Notes: generated by a model not told the origin, from the sequence alone. Positions 46,278 to 56,319 are shown, numbered from the stretch's first letter. The stretch is DNA of 64,000 bases from Alcanivorax sp. (GCA_013823245.1 PNLU01000005.1:1-64000); one strand, 5' to 3'. A program made the numbers and translations.

Positions 46278-46436
46278 TTTATCTACTTTTTCGTACGGAA
46301 AAACTTTTAATAAAGTAGGTCTCGACTTTGTGTTTTTTCGGTATGACATTACGTCGGCTGTGGGCCAGAAAGCGCTGCTTAATGCGGTAATTGCTACCTC
46401 GTTAGCTGATATATTCAAAGGGGTTGGAATCGAGCT

Positions 46437-46812
46437 TCATTTGCTTTCTGGGCGAGCGATGAGGCTCTGCAATCTAGGCAGAAAGGCACAGGCAAAGTCG
46501 TATACCTTCTCGGCCAGGTGCTCCTTATAGGCGTGCGAGGACAAGTTGCGCATATCGATGGCCTCCAGCCAGAGTTGGACATCATCTATGTAGCCACTCT
46601 GAGCCATTTCACGGACCACGTCTTTGGGGGCTGATGTGGTGATCCCTCTGGACTTTTTGGCGGTTTTCCATGCTAGGTCGACGCTGACACCCGAGGCGTC
46701 GGATAACAGCGTCGCGGATGAAACAGCATTGCTCCTGACGGATAGCTTCTTCAAGGCGGCTGACAGCCTTCTTGAATACATCCAGTTGCACGTATGGCAC
46801 CCCTTTCTGCAT
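46437..46812 (-). pseudogene. Frameshifted HI0074-family (nucleotidyltransferase partner) remnant
   Basis: The N-terminal part (VQLDVFKKAVSRLEEAI, FIRDAVIRR) is in one frame and the rest (SVDLAWKTAKK, SPKDVVREMAQSGYIDD-like, WLEAIDMRNLSSHAYKEHLAEKVYDF) in another. Joined near 46690-46700 they give a typical HI0074-like helical protein of about 125 residues that partners an MNT nucleotidyltransferase. No MNT gene is next to it. Read together as one broken gene; a sequencing error is the alternative. Confidence 0.7.
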
Positions 46813-47162
46813 TGGTCGTGAAGCGAAGCATAGCAAACTTCGACAAGGGTGTTACAAATCTTCCCGACCGTTGATCGCCACCGGTCCTGCTATAAGGATC
46901 ATCCTTAAAAGTTAATTTAAATCATATGGTTAGGGATTGCATTGCGTGATTGCAGTCTCTCGCCACTGCGCTACACTGAATTGGCACGACATAACCAGTT
47001 TGCGTCACAAGCAGTCTGGCTGAGGATTGCCGGGCGCCGGGGGGTGTCCGGCGTGGCCCAGGGAGAGCGCCAACAACAATAATGACAGGCCGATAAACAG
47101 AGCCCTGGTCCACTCCGCCTTGTCTGGGACGGCGCGTTTTCGCATCTCAGGGGGAGAGACCC
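46813..47162. other. Intergenic region before degV
   Basis: 350 bp with no well-supported gene. It contains an AT-rich stretch around 46905-46930 and the doubtful minus-strand ORF listed next. The degV promoter is probably here; I cannot assign boxes with confidence. Confidence 0.4.
47005..47148 (-). CDS. Possible small secreted/membrane peptide (doubtful)
   Basis: 47 residues: a basic start (MRKRAVPDK), one strongly hydrophobic segment (ALFIGLSLLLLALSLGHAG) and a short polar tail ending PDCL. It looks like a signal peptide or single-helix peptide, but there is no good ribosome-binding site and it is divergent from degV with only 14 bp between starts. Confidence 0.25.
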   Translation of the reverse strand, partial: EMRKRAVPDKAEWTRALFIGLSLLLLALSLGHAGHPPAPGNPQPDCL

Positions 47163-48119
47163 ATGCGTATCGGCATTGTGGTGGATTCAACATGTGATCT
47201 GCCGGCAGAGTTCTATTCACAGCACGACATCCGCGTTATGCCCATTTCCATCCGCCTCGGCGACGAGTTGCTGGTGGATGAGCGCGATGAGAAAGCCACC
47301 CGGCGGTTCTACGCCGAGCAGCTGGACACCAAGGGCATTGATTCCGAGTCCATCCCGTACACCAGCGAGCAGGTACAGGCCGTGTTCCTGGATCGCCTGG
47401 TGCTGGATTTCGACCTGGTGTTCTGTATCACCGTGTCCAGCAAGCGCAGTCAGGTTTTCGATAATGCCTCGCGCGCATCTTTCGCTATCCTCAAGCAGTA
47501 TCGAAAGGCGCGTGAAGCTGCGGAGGTGTCCGGCCCGTTTTCCATGCGGGTGATCGATAGCAAGACAATATTTGCTGGCTCAGGTGTGCTGGTGGCCGAG
47601 GCGGCTCGGCTGATCGCCCAGGGTATGCACCCGAATGAGGTGCGTTTGAACCTGGACAATATGATCCCCGAAATTTGCGGTTTCATGGTGCCTGCCGATC
47701 TCGGCTATGTGCGCGCGCGCGGCTTCAAGAAAGGCGAGCGCAAAAGCTTCAGTGATACGCTGCGCGGCGCGGCCTTGGCAGTGGGGTCGGCGCTGTCATT
47801 GCATCCGATCATCAAGATTTACCGTGGTGAGGAGGACCCGGCCACGGTCAATATGAGCTATGAAAAGTCGGTACGGCGGATGCTGGAGCATGTGACCGCG
47901 CAGATCAAGGCCGGCAAGGTGACGTCGGGCAGCGTTTGCCTGAGCTACGCCGGTGACCCGTCGGCAGTGCCGGACATGGCAGGCTTCCGGGAACTGGACG
48001 CCGTCGCGCAGGAAGCGGGACTGGACCTGCACCTGTCGACCATGAGCGCCACCGGGGCGGTGAATGTCGGGGCTGGGTGCCTGTTTGTGGCCTACGCCGG
48101 GGAGCCCGGGGAACTGTAG
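47163..48119 (+). CDS. DegV-family fatty-acid-binding protein
   Basis: 318 residues. The opening MRIGIVVDSTCDLPAEFYSQHDIRVMPISI is the DegV signature, with SSKRSQVFDNA and VIDSKTIFAGSG following. Proteins of this family bind a fatty acid and in Firmicutes (FakB) serve fatty acid kinase; no fakA is seen here, so the partner is unknown. The start has a GGGGGAGA site. Convergent with ppsR, 4 bp apart. Confidence 0.9.
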   Translation: MRIGIVVDSTCDLPAEFYSQHDIRVMPISIRLGDELLVDERDEKATRRFYAEQLDTKGIDSESIPYTSEQVQAVFLDRLVLDFDLVFCITVSSKRSQVFDNASRASFAILKQYRKAREAAEVSGPFSMRVIDSKTIFAGSGVLVAEAARLIAQGMHPNEVRLNLDNMIPEICGFMVPADLGYVRARGFKKGERKSFSDTLRGAALAVGSALSLHPIIKIYRGEEDPATVNMSYEKSVRRMLEHVTAQIKAGKVTSGSVCLSYAGDPSAVPDMAGFRELDAVAQEAGLDLHLSTMSATGAVNVGAGCLFVAYAGEPGEL

Positions 48120-48123
48120 CGCC

Positions 48124-48942
48124 CTATTGCAGGCGCCGCTTGATCCCGGTCTTGGCCAGAATGCGGGTCGAGATCTCTTCAATAGAGAGCTCGGTCGCGT
48201 TCAGGCTGGGGATGTTGAACTTGTTGAACAGGGCCTCCAGGGCCCTCACTTCCATGTCGCACTGGCGCGGGGAGGCGTACTTGCTGCCCGCCTTGCGCTC
48301 GCTGCGGATCGCTGCCAGGCGGTCCGGGTCGATGGTCAGACCAAAGATTTTGTCCTTGTAGGGCATCAGCGACTGCGGCAATCGCAGGTCGTCAAAGTCG
48401 TCCTCGGTGAGCGGGTAGTTGGCGGCGTAGAGACCAAACTGCAGTGCCAGGTAAAGGCAGGTGGGGGTCTTGCCGCTGCGTGACACCCCGACCAGGATGA
48501 CATCCGCCTTGTCGTAGTGGCGCGTGCGGGCGCCATCGTCGTTGTCCAGCGCGTAATGCACGGCGTCGATCCGGATCCGGTAGGCCTCGTGGTCACGGAT
48601 GGCGTGGGTTTCGCCCACCGTGTGGCTGGAGCGCACCCCCAGCTCACTCTCCAGCGGACCCACAAAGGCTGCGAACATGTCCAGAACCAGGCCCTGGCAC
48701 TGGCCCAGCATGGCGCGGTGCTCCTCATCCACCAGGGTCGAGAAGACGACAGGGCGCTGCCCGTCGCGCACGGCGGTTTCGTTGATCCGGGCCACGGCGT
48801 TCTCGGTCGTCTCCCGGGACTGCACATAGGGCAGGGTCACCTGGGCGAACTCGACCCCGCGGAACTGGCTGAGCATGGAGTGGCCGAGGGTCTCGGCGGT
48901 GATGCCGGTGCCGTCAGAGACGAAGAAGGCGGTGCGTTTCAT
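48124..48942 (-). CDS. ppsR: Phosphoenolpyruvate synthase regulatory protein (kinase/pyrophosphorylase)
   Basis: 272 residues from the ATG at 48942 (MKRTAFFVSDGTGITAETLG). P-loop GVSRSGKTPTCLYLA near residue 152. DUF299 family: it phosphorylates and dephosphorylates PpsA on Thr with ADP/Pi chemistry. Divergently placed from ppsA, the standard arrangement. Confidence 0.95.
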   Translation of the reverse strand: MKRTAFFVSDGTGITAETLGHSMLSQFRGVEFAQVTLPYVQSRETTENAVARINETAVRDGQRPVVFSTLVDEEHRAMLGQCQGLVLDMFAAFVGPLESELGVRSSHTVGETHAIRDHEAYRIRIDAVHYALDNDDGARTRHYDKADVILVGVSRSGKTPTCLYLALQFGLYAANYPLTEDDFDDLRLPQSLMPYKDKIFGLTIDPDRLAAIRSERKAGSKYASPRQCDMEVRALEALFNKFNIPSLNATELSIEEISTRILAKTGIKRRLQ

Positions 48943-49152
48943 GGGCGGGTCATACTCGCGGTGGAGGCTGGGGAACAAGGCTGTCGAGCAAGGCTAGCGG
49001 GGCGGCGCCGGGCTGGCAAGGGCGCGCCGGGCCCGGGATTGACACCTGCCCCGAAAGTCGAATCATTTCGGGCGAGAAACGGGGCGGCTTTTTGAGTAGA
49101 ATACCCCCCGCGACACATCCATCCATATCCGGAACATGTAGGGAGCAGGACC

Positions 49153-51528
49153 TTGGCGGAGTACGTAGTCTGGTTTGAACGCCTGGGCAAGGGCGACGTG
49201 GAGACGGTCGGGGGCAAGAATGCGTCCCTGGGCGAAATGATCAGTAACCTGGCGGCTGCGGGCGTGTCTGTCCCCGGCGGGTTTGCAACCACGGCGCAGG
49301 CCTATCGTGATTTCCTCGAGCACAACGACCTGACCCGCAAGATCAACGACGCGCTGGCCAGCCTGGACGTCAATGACGTGGTGGCACTGGCCCGTACCGG
49401 CGAAGAGATCCGCCGCTGGGTGGTCGAAGCCCCGTTCCAGCCCGAGCTGGAGCAGCAGATTCGCGACGCCTTCGCGCAGATCAGCGACGGCAACGCCGAA
49501 CTGGCTGTGGCGGTACGCTCCTCGGCCACGGCCGAAGACCTGCCGGATGCCTCCTTCGCAGGCCAGCAGGAGACCTTCCTCAATATTCGCGGTGTCGACA
49601 ACGTCCTGGTGGCGGTGAAAGAGGTGTTTGCCTCCCTGTTCAACGACCGGGCTATCAGCTATCGCGTACACCAGGGGTTCGAGCACGCTGGTGTGGCGCT
49701 GTCTGCGGGTATCCAGCGCATGGTGCGCTCCGAGACCGGCGCCGCGGGCGTGATGTTCTCGCTGGACACCGAATCCGGCTTCCGCGATGTGGTCTTCATC
49801 ACTTCATCCTACGGCCTCGGCGAGATGGTGGTGCAGGGCGCGGTCAACCCGGACGAGTTCTACGTCCACAAGAAAACCCTGCTCAACAAGCGCCCGGCCA
49901 TCCTGCGCCGCAATCTGGGCTCCAAGCTACAGAAGATGGTCTACGGCAGTGAGGCCAGCGCGGGCAAGTCGGTGCAGACCGTGGACGTCAGCCGCGAGGA
50001 CCGCATGCGCTTCTCGCTGACGGATGAGCAGATTGCAGACCTGTCGCGTCAGGCGATCGAGATCGAGAAGCACTATGGCCACCCGATGGACATCGAGTGG
50101 GCCCTGGATGGCGACGATGGCAAGTTGTACATCGTTCAGGCACGCCCCGAAACCGTGAAGAGCCGTTCCGACGTCTCCGTGATGGAGCGTTACCTGCTCA
50201 AGGAAAAGGGCGCCAGAGTGCTGGTGGAAGGCCGCTCGATTGGCCAGCGCATCGGCGCGGGCGTTGTGCGCGTGATCACCAATATCAAGGAAATGGAACG
50301 GGTTCAGGACGGCGACGTGCTGGTCACCGACATGACCGACCCGGACTGGGAACCGGTCATGAAACGGGCCGCTGCCATCGTCACCAACCGTGGTGGCCGT
50401 ACCTGCCACGCGGCCATCATTGCCCGTGAGCTGGGCGTCCCGGCCATTGTCGGTTGCGGCGATGCCACCGAGATTCTCAAGGACGGCCAGGAAGTCACGG
50501 CCTCCTGTGCCGAGGGCGACACCGGCAAGATCTACGAGGGTCGCCTGTCGTTCGAGATCCAGCGCAACTCCATCGAATCCATGCCGAAGCTGCCGTTCAA
50601 GATCATGATGAACGTCGGCAACCCGGATCGCGCCTTCGACTTCGCCACACTGCCGAACCAGGGCGTGGGCCTGGCCCGTCTGGAATTCATTATCAACCGC
50701 ATGATCGGGGTGCACCCGAAGGCGCTGCTGAACTACAACAGCCTGCCGCGTGATATCCAGCAGACGGTGGACAAGCGTGTTGCCGGCTATGGCGACCCGG
50801 TGGAGTTCTACGTCGAGAAGCTGGTGGAAGGCATCAGCACGCTGGCCGCAGCGTTCCACCCGGAAAAAGTGATCGTGCGGCTGTCGGACTTCAAGTCCAA
50901 TGAATACGCCAACCTGATCGGCGGCAAGCTCTACGAGCCGGAAGAAGAGAACCCGATGCTCGGCTTCCGTGGCGCTTCACGCTATGTCAGCGAGAACTTC
51001 CGTGATTGCTTCGAGCTCGAGTGCCGGGCGCTGAAGAAGGTCCGTGAGGAAATGGGCTTCACCAACGTCGAGGTGATGGTGCCGTTCGTGCGGACCGTGG
51101 GTGAGGCCGAGCATGTCATCGAGCTGCTGGCCAGGAATGGTCTCAAGCGCGGCGAAGAAGGTCTGCGTGTGATCATGATGTGCGAGTTGCCGACCAACGC
51201 GCTGCTGGCCGACGACTTCATCCAGCACTTCGACGGTTTCTCCATCGGTTCCAACGACCTGACCCAGCTGACTCTGGGTCTGGATCGGGATTCCGGTATT
51301 GTCAGCCATCTGTTTGATGAGCGCGATCCGGCGGTGAAGAAGCTCCTGAGCATGGCCATTGAGGCCTGCAACAAGGCGGGCAAGTACATCGGCATCTGCG
51401 GCCAGGGTCCTTCGGATCACCCGGATCTGGCCAAGTGGCTGATGGAGCAGGGTATCTCCAGCGTGTCCCTGAACCCGGACTCGGTGCTGGATACCTGGTT
51501 CTATCTGGCCGAGAAGCACGGTAAGTAA
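49153..51528 (+). CDS. ppsA: Phosphoenolpyruvate synthase
   Basis: 791 residues, TTG start with a GGAGCAGGA site. N-terminal ATP-grasp domain ([35 protein letters not shown]), central phosphohistidine domain with [18 protein letters not shown] (His near 421) and C-terminal PEP-binding barrel ([10 protein letters not shown]). It converts pyruvate and ATP to PEP for gluconeogenesis, useful with pyruvate from the methylcitrate cycle and for growth on fatty acids. The Thr next to the catalytic His is the PpsR target. A strong terminator follows. Confidence 0.97.
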   Translation: MAEYVVWFERLGKGDVETVGGKNASLGEMISNLAAAGVSVPGGFATTAQAYRDFLEHNDLTRKINDALASLDVNDVVALARTGEEIRRWVVEAPFQPELEQQIRDAFAQISDGNAELAVAVRSSATAEDLPDASFAGQQETFLNIRGVDNVLVAVKEVFASLFNDRAISYRVHQGFEHAGVALSAGIQRMVRSETGAAGVMFSLDTESGFRDVVFITSSYGLGEMVVQGAVNPDEFYVHKKTLLNKRPAILRRNLGSKLQKMVYGSEASAGKSVQTVDVSREDRMRFSLTDEQIADLSRQAIEIEKHYGHPMDIEWALDGDDGKLYIVQARPETVKSRSDVSVMERYLLKEKGARVLVEGRSIGQRIGAGVVRVITNIKEMERVQDGDVLVTDMTDPDWEPVMKRAAAIVTNRGGRTCHAAIIARELGVPAIVGCGDATEILKDGQEVTASCAEGDTGKIYEGRLSFEIQRNSIESMPKLPFKIMMNVGNPDRAFDFATLPNQGVGLARLEFIINRMIGVHPKALLNYNSLPRDIQQTVDKRVAGYGDPVEFYVEKLVEGISTLAAAFHPEKVIVRLSDFKSNEYANLIGGKLYEPEEENPMLGFRGASRYVSENFRDCFELECRALKKVREEMGFTNVEVMVPFVRTVGEAEHVIELLARNGLKRGEEGLRVIMMCELPTNALLADDFIQHFDGFSIGSNDLTQLTLGLDRDSGIVSHLFDERDPAVKKLLSMAIEACNKAGKYIGICGQGPSDHPDLAKWLMEQGISSVSLNPDSVLDTWFYLAEKHGK

Positions 51529-51553
51529 TCCCGTGCCCGGAACGGCTGCTGAT

Positions 51554-51582
51554 GGCCGGGCCCGCAAGGGTCCGGCCTTTTT
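51554..51582 (+). terminator. Rho-independent terminator of ppsA
   Basis: Stem GGCCGGGCCC / GGGTCCGGCC (one G-T pair) with a GCAA tetraloop followed by TTTTT. It lies between ppsA and the Rieske gene. Confidence 0.9.
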
Positions 51583-51585
51583 GCT

Positions 51586-51879
51586 ATGACATTCCATCGT
51601 CTGTTACGGCTTGATCAGGTGCACGAGGGTCTGAAGACCCGGTTCCGCATCGGCCGCCATGAGTTGCTGCTGGTGTCGGTGGGTACACAACTGTTCCTGC
51701 TGGATGCGCGCTGCCCGCATGCAGGCAGTGATCTGGGGCGGGGCACCCTGACAGGTTACCAGCTGCGCTGCCCGGGGCATGGGCAGGTATTCGATCTGCG
51801 GGAAGCGGGTCGCCCGGGGCAGCCCGCGCGTTATATCGTTGAGTATGACGGTGCCTGGGTCGGTGTCAGCCTGGATTAA
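51586..51879 (+). CDS. Rieske [2Fe-2S] protein
   Basis: 97 residues, a single Rieske domain. Cluster ligands: CPHAG (Cys-x-His) near 44 and CPGHG (Cys-x2-His) near 64. It looks like a small ferredoxin component or nitrite-reductase-like subunit; the electron partner is not nearby. It starts 4 bp after the T-run of the terminator, so it needs its own promoter or read-through. Confidence 0.85.
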   Translation: MTFHRLLRLDQVHEGLKTRFRIGRHELLLVSVGTQLFLLDARCPHAGSDLGRGTLTGYQLRCPGHGQVFDLREAGRPGQPARYIVEYDGAWVGVSLD

Positions 51880-51900
51880 GGCCCGGGACCGGGGAGCAGG

Positions 51901-52527
51901 TCAGCGGATCGCCAGGCTCGGATCCGGGCTGGCAAAGTGTTGCTGATAGCGCGGCAGCAGTTGCTGGACACGCTGGATGTAGCCCTGGGTTTCCGGGAAC
52001 GGGGGCACGCCGCCATGGCGGCGCACATTGCCTTCGCCGGCGTTATAGGCCGCCAGGACCAGCTCCAGATCGTCAAAACGCTCCATCAGGTAGTTGAGGA
52101 AGCGCGCGCCCCCGGCGATGTTCTGCCTCGGATCAAAGGCGTTGTCCACCTCAAGGAAGGCGGCCGTGCGCGGCATCAGCTGCATCAGGCCCTGGGCGCC
52201 GACCCGCGACACCGCGTGACGATCGAACAGGGACTCGGCGTGGATCACGGCCTTGATCAGGCCCGGGTCAATGCCGTACAGGCGCGCCGCGTGGCGGATT
52301 TCCGGGTCATAGAGGTCGCGCAGGTCGGCGCTCAGGTGACCGCGGCGCTCCACCCAGCCGCGGCGTACGTTGAGCAGCTCATAACCGGCGGGCATACGCT
52401 CTCGATCCGTAAACATCGGCACCCCGTCGGGCGCCCGATAGGTATAGATGGCGTCTGCACAGGCATGGCCCGGCGCCAGAGCGCTGGAGGCCAGCAAGGC
52501 TAGCAAAAGAGTGACAGGTCCCCGCAT
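51901..52527 (-). CDS. Lytic transglycosylase with N-terminal DUF4124-like region
   Basis: 208 residues from the ATG at 52527; signal peptide ending AHAC-A-DA. Residues about 25-50 (IYTYRAPDGVPMFTDRE) look like a DUF4124 segment; the SLT domain follows with the catalytic Glu in VIHAESLFDRHAVSRVGAQGLMQLMP and AAYNAGEGNV near the end. It cleaves peptidoglycan in the periplasm. Divergent from gor. Confidence 0.88.
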   Translation of the reverse strand: MRGPVTLLLALLASSALAPGHACADAIYTYRAPDGVPMFTDRERMPAGYELLNVRRGWVERRGHLSADLRDLYDPEIRHAARLYGIDPGLIKAVIHAESLFDRHAVSRVGAQGLMQLMPRTAAFLEVDNAFDPRQNIAGGARFLNYLMERFDDLELVLAAYNAGEGNVRRHGGVPPFPETQGYIQRVQQLLPRYQQHFASPDPSLAIR

Positions 52528-52597
52528 GTCCCGATCCCATGCTTTATTCTGATATGTGGACTGCCAAGTATGCCTTAAATCCGAGCGAGGAGAAAAG

Positions 52598-53986
52598 ATG
52601 TACGATCTGATAGTCATCGGGGCCGGCTCCGGGGGCGTGCGCGCCGCCCGCATTGCCGCCGGTCTGGGCGCCCGCGTCGCGATTGTGGAGTCACGCTTCT
52701 TCGGCGGAACCTGCGTCAACGTGGGCTGTGTGCCCAAGAAGCTGTTCGCCTATGCGGCGGAATTCCCCGGATTGTTCGAGCAGGCGCGGGATTTCGGCTT
52801 TGAGCCGGGTGCAGCGGACCAGGCTCCAGAGCTGGACTGGGCCCGTCTGCGCGATAACAAAAGCCGTGCGATCGAGCGCCTGAACGGCATCTACGAGCGC
52901 ATGCTCGTTCAGGCGGGCGTCGAGATCTTTGTCGGTCATGGGCGTATCGAGGCGGCGAACCGTGTCTCGGTGACGGCAGAAGACGGCACCTGTGAGATGC
53001 TCACCGGGCAGCATCTGCTCATCGCCACCGGCGGCAAGCCCCATGTGCCTGATGTGCCGGGCCGCGAACTGGCGCTGATTTCCGATGATCTGTTCTTCCT
53101 GCCGCAACTTCCACGCCGCGTGGCGGTGGTGGGGGGCGGTTATATCGCCACCGAGTTTGCCTCGATCCTGCATGGCCTGGGGGTTCAGGTACAGCAGTTG
53201 TATCGCGGTGAGCTGTTCCTGCGCGGTTTTGATGAGGATATCCGCACCTTTGTCGCCGAGCAGATGCGCGAGCGCGGTGTCGCGCTGCATTTCAATACCG
53301 ATGTGACCGCGATCAGTGAAACCGCAGAGGGCGGCCGCCGCCTGACCCTGGCGGACGGTAGCCAGCGTGACGTGGATGCGGTCTTCTATGCCACCGGTCG
53401 GGTGCCGAACGTGGATGATCTGTTTGCGCCGGGCGTGGCGCCGTCCTGCGGCGACAGCGGGGCCTTGCGTGTGGATGACGGTTACGCCACCAGTGTGCCG
53501 GGCATCTATGCGGTGGGGGATGTCACCGATCGCGTGCAACTGACACCGGTGGCGCTGGCTGAGGGCATGTGGCTGGCGCGGGCGCTTTTTGCCGGACAGA
53601 CCACACCGGCCGTCAGCTACGAGAATATCCCTACAGCGGTATTCTGCCAGCCGAATATCGGCACGGTGGGGCTTACGGAAGCGGACGCCCGGGCTCGTTA
53701 TGGCCGTTTGCGCATCTATACGGGCAACTTCCGGCCGCTGCGATACAGTCTTGGCGATATCCAGCACCGATCCCTGGTCAAGCTGATTGTCGACGATGCC
53801 AGCGACCGCGTTGTCGGGTTGCATATGGCGGGTGATGAAGCCGGGGAAATCGTCCAGGGCTTTGCGGTGGCCGTGAATATGGGCGCCACCAAGGCTGATT
53901 TTGATCGCACGCTGGGTATTCACCCGACTTCGGCGGAAGAGTTTGTCACGTTGCGCGAGGTCACCAGAACAGTGGAAGGGGGCTGA
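52598..53986 (+). CDS. gor: Glutathione-disulfide reductase
   Basis: 462 residues from the ATG at 52598 with a GAGGAGA site. FAD-binding GAGSGGVRAARIAA, redox-active disulfide GGTCVNVGCVPKK, NAD(P)H motif GGGYIATEFASIL with the pattern for NADPH, and the C-terminal active-site His in HPTSAEEF. It reduces GSSG with NADPH. A hairpin with GGGGGC/GCCCCC arms lies at its end, facing the P450 gene. Confidence 0.94.
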   Translation: MYDLIVIGAGSGGVRAARIAAGLGARVAIVESRFFGGTCVNVGCVPKKLFAYAAEFPGLFEQARDFGFEPGAADQAPELDWARLRDNKSRAIERLNGIYERMLVQAGVEIFVGHGRIEAANRVSVTAEDGTCEMLTGQHLLIATGGKPHVPDVPGRELALISDDLFFLPQLPRRVAVVGGGYIATEFASILHGLGVQVQQLYRGELFLRGFDEDIRTFVAEQMRERGVALHFNTDVTAISETAEGGRRLTLADGSQRDVDAVFYATGRVPNVDDLFAPGVAPSCGDSGALRVDDGYATSVPGIYAVGDVTDRVQLTPVALAEGMWLARALFAGQTTPAVSYENIPTAVFCQPNIGTVGLTEADARARYGRLRIYTGNFRPLRYSLGDIQHRSLVKLIVDDASDRVVGLHMAGDEAGEIVQGFAVAVNMGATKADFDRTLGIHPTSAEEFVTLREVTRTVEGG

Positions 53987-54002
53987 CGCGCCCCCGTTCA
54001 CC

Positions 54003-55352
54003 TCAACGTCGACGCAGCCGGATCGGCAGCTTGTCTTTCGGCACCGGCAGGCTGGTCATGTCCAGCGGCATGCGGTAATCGGGGTCCACCGACCATTCGA
54101 ACTGCTGCACCAGCTGGTGCAGCACCGCCTTCACCTGCAACTCGGCAAAATGAAGCCCGATGCACTTGTGGGCGCCGCCACCGAACGGCACCCAGGCATA
54201 CGGGTGCACCTTGTCCTCACGCCGATCCTCGGCGAAACGCTCGGGATCAAAATTGTCCGGGTCTTTCCAGTACTCCGGCATAAAGTGGGTAAAGAAGGGA
54301 CTCAACGAGACCAGGGTGCCTGCGGGAATATAGTAGCCGTTGAACTCGGTATCGCGCACCGTGCGCCGGGGAATGGACGGCACCGGCGCGCACAGGCGCA
54401 GGGCTTCTTTCATGGCCAGTGAGGCGCTTTCCATCTGTTGCAGATCGTCGTAATCCAGTTGCGTCTTGCCCAGGGCCAGGCTTTCTTCACGAATGCGCTG
54501 TTGCCATTGCGGATGCCGGGCCAGCCAGTAGATCAGGTTGCACAGGGTGATGGTGGTGGTGTCGTGGGCCGCCATCATCAGGAAGATCATGTGGTTGACC
54601 ACATCATCGTCGGTGAAGGATTCACCTTCTTCCGTTTCGGCACGGCACAGGACACTGAACAGGTCCGACGCCTCACTGTTGCGCTTGTTCGGCAACTCGC
54701 GACGGAAGAAGTCCTCCAGCACGCGACGCCCGCGCAAGCCTTTTGACCAGCGGCCGCCGGGCAGGTTGAAGCGCACGAGGGCGGTGCCTGCGCGCACAGT
54801 ATCGACAAACGCCTTGTTGATCGCGTCCGCTTCGCCACCGAGCTTCTGGCCCATAAACACGTCGGTGGCCAGGTCCAGTGTCATTTGCTTGATGGCCGGG
54901 AATGCCATGAACCGGTCGCTTTCCTGCCACTGGCCCATGGCGCGTGTGATGCCCGGGCCCATCCGCACGATGTAATCGCGCAGGACATCGGTCTTGAAGG
55001 CCTGCTGCATGATTTTTCGGTGCCAGCGGTGCTCATCGAAATCCAGCAGCATGATGCCGCGGTGGAAGAACTTGCCGATGAAGTAATCCCAGCCCTGGTG
55101 ATTGGAGAACAGGTCGCCCTTGTTGCGCAGCACGAATTCATTCGCGTCCGGGCCGACCATGGACACCATGCGCAAGCCGAAGGCGCTGGCCCAGGAAATG
55201 GCGCCGTAACGCTCGAACCGCTCGCGGCCGACCTTGAGCGGATCGCGCATCAACTGCAGTGTGTAACCCACAACCGGAGGTCCGGCATCGCCGGGAATGG
55301 GTTTCAGGCCACTGCCCGCCGGGGCGGGGGCGTAAGGGACGGCGCTGCTCAT
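54003..55352 (-). CDS. Cytochrome P450
   Basis: 449 residues. I-helix AAHDTTT (A/G-x-x-T), K-helix ExxR as KEALRL, PERF and the heme loop FGGGAHKCIG (Cys near 397; His replaces the usual Arg of FxxGxRxC). The type resembles CYP120/CYP26/CYP51-like enzymes more than CYP153 alkane hydroxylases. No ferredoxin or reductase gene is adjacent. The ATG has a near-perfect AAGGAGGT site. Probably oxidises a hydrophobic substrate; which one is unknown. Confidence 0.9.
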   Translation of the reverse strand: MSSAVPYAPAPAGSGLKPIPGDAGPPVVGYTLQLMRDPLKVGRERFERYGAISWASAFGLRMVSMVGPDANEFVLRNKGDLFSNHQGWDYFIGKFFHRGIMLLDFDEHRWHRKIMQQAFKTDVLRDYIVRMGPGITRAMGQWQESDRFMAFPAIKQMTLDLATDVFMGQKLGGEADAINKAFVDTVRAGTALVRFNLPGGRWSKGLRGRRVLEDFFRRELPNKRNSEASDLFSVLCRAETEEGESFTDDDVVNHMIFLMMAAHDTTTITLCNLIYWLARHPQWQQRIREESLALGKTQLDYDDLQQMESASLAMKEALRLCAPVPSIPRRTVRDTEFNGYYIPAGTLVSLSPFFTHFMPEYWKDPDNFDPERFAEDRREDKVHPYAWVPFGGGAHKCIGLHFAELQVKAVLHQLVQQFEWSVDPDYRMPLDMTSLPVPKDKLPIRLRRR

Positions 55353-55536
55353 GGCGGACCTCCTTGGGGTATATAACGTGTATTCTTTTTGACATCATAG
55401 GCTGTCATGGTGGCTCGGCAAGCGTTTTCCTGCGGGAGTAAACAGCTTTCTTTGTCCTGTTTGGGGAGGGCTGCTTCTGTGCATGAACCGGCGACGGCGG
55501 TATCATGCGCCCGAGCCGGACAAGGAGATCAATGGA

Positions 55537-56319
55537 ATGCGGCGAGTGGTGTTCAACCAGAAAGGTGGCGTGGGTAAATCCAGCATTACGGTGAATCTGG
55601 CGGCGATCAGCGCCAGCCAGGGGCAACGGACTCTGGTGCTGGATCTGGATCCGCAATGCAACGCCAGCCAGTACCTGCTGGGTATGGCGGCTTATGAAGG
55701 CGACGGCCCCTCCCCGAATGTGGGTACTTTTTTTGCCCAGACGCTGTCGTTTCGTCTGAAGGAAAAAGACCCGCAGGAGTATGTGCACGCCACAGCGTTC
55801 GAGAATCTTTTCGTGTTGCCGTCGAACCCGGAACTGGGCGAGATCGAGCATATGCTCGAAAGCAAGCACAAGATCTACAAGCTGCGCGCACTGGTGAAAG
55901 CCCTCGAACGGGAGTTCGATGTCATCTATATTGACACGCCCCCGGCCTACAACTTCTATACCCTGTCGGCGCTGATTGCCGGGGACCGGGTGCTGATTCC
56001 CTTTGATTGCGATGCATTTTCCCGCAAGGCGCTGTACACCCTGCTGGACAATATCCGCGAGGCGCGGGACGACCACAATGAGGCACTGGAAGTCGAGGGC
56101 ATCGTGGTCAACCAGTTTCAGCCCCGTGCGCGTCTGCCGCAGCAGCTGGTGGACGGCCTCAGCGAGGAGGGGCTGCCGATCATCGGCAGCTACCTGTCTG
56201 CCAGCGTCATCATGCGTGAATCCCACGATCTGGCTAAACCACTGATTCATCTCTTGCCACGGCACAAGCTCACGCAGGAATTTGTTGCGCTGCATGCCGC
56301 GCTGGCTGGCGCTCAGTGA
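55537..56319 (+). CDS. Orphan ParA/MinD-family ATPase
   Basis: 260 residues from the ATG at 55537. Deviant Walker A FNQKGGVGKSS and Walker A' VLDLDPQCNASQYLL, plus IYIDTPPAYNFYTLSAL (Walker B). No parB, parS-like cluster or replication gene is nearby, so it probably positions another cargo, such as a chemosensory or surface complex. The following DUF805 gene overlaps its stop. Confidence 0.85.
   Translation: MRRVVFNQKGGVGKSSITVNLAAISASQGQRTLVLDLDPQCNASQYLLGMAAYEGDGPSPNVGTFFAQTLSFRLKEKDPQEYVHATAFENLFVLPSNPELGEIEHMLESKHKIYKLRALVKALEREFDVIYIDTPPAYNFYTLSALIAGDRVLIPFDCDAFSRKALYTLLDNIREARDDHNEALEVEGIVVNQFQPRARLPQQLVDGLSEEGLPIIGSYLSASVIMRESHDLAKPLIHLLPRHKLTQEFVALHAALAGAQ

Noticed and set aside
46285-46320. 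Near-palindrome around TTTTTCGTACGGAAAAA as the operon B terminator
   Set aside because: The stem is AT-rich and imperfect, with no T-run after it; it may still be a weak terminator but I cannot support it.
46258-46530. 90-residue plus-strand ORF after operon B
   Set aside because: No ribosome-binding site, overlaps the end of the preceding gene and the antisense of a recognisable pseudogene.
55537-56319. ParA gene as evidence for an integrated plasmid
   Set aside because: No ParB, replication initiator or centromere-like repeats; neighbours are ordinary chromosomal genes.
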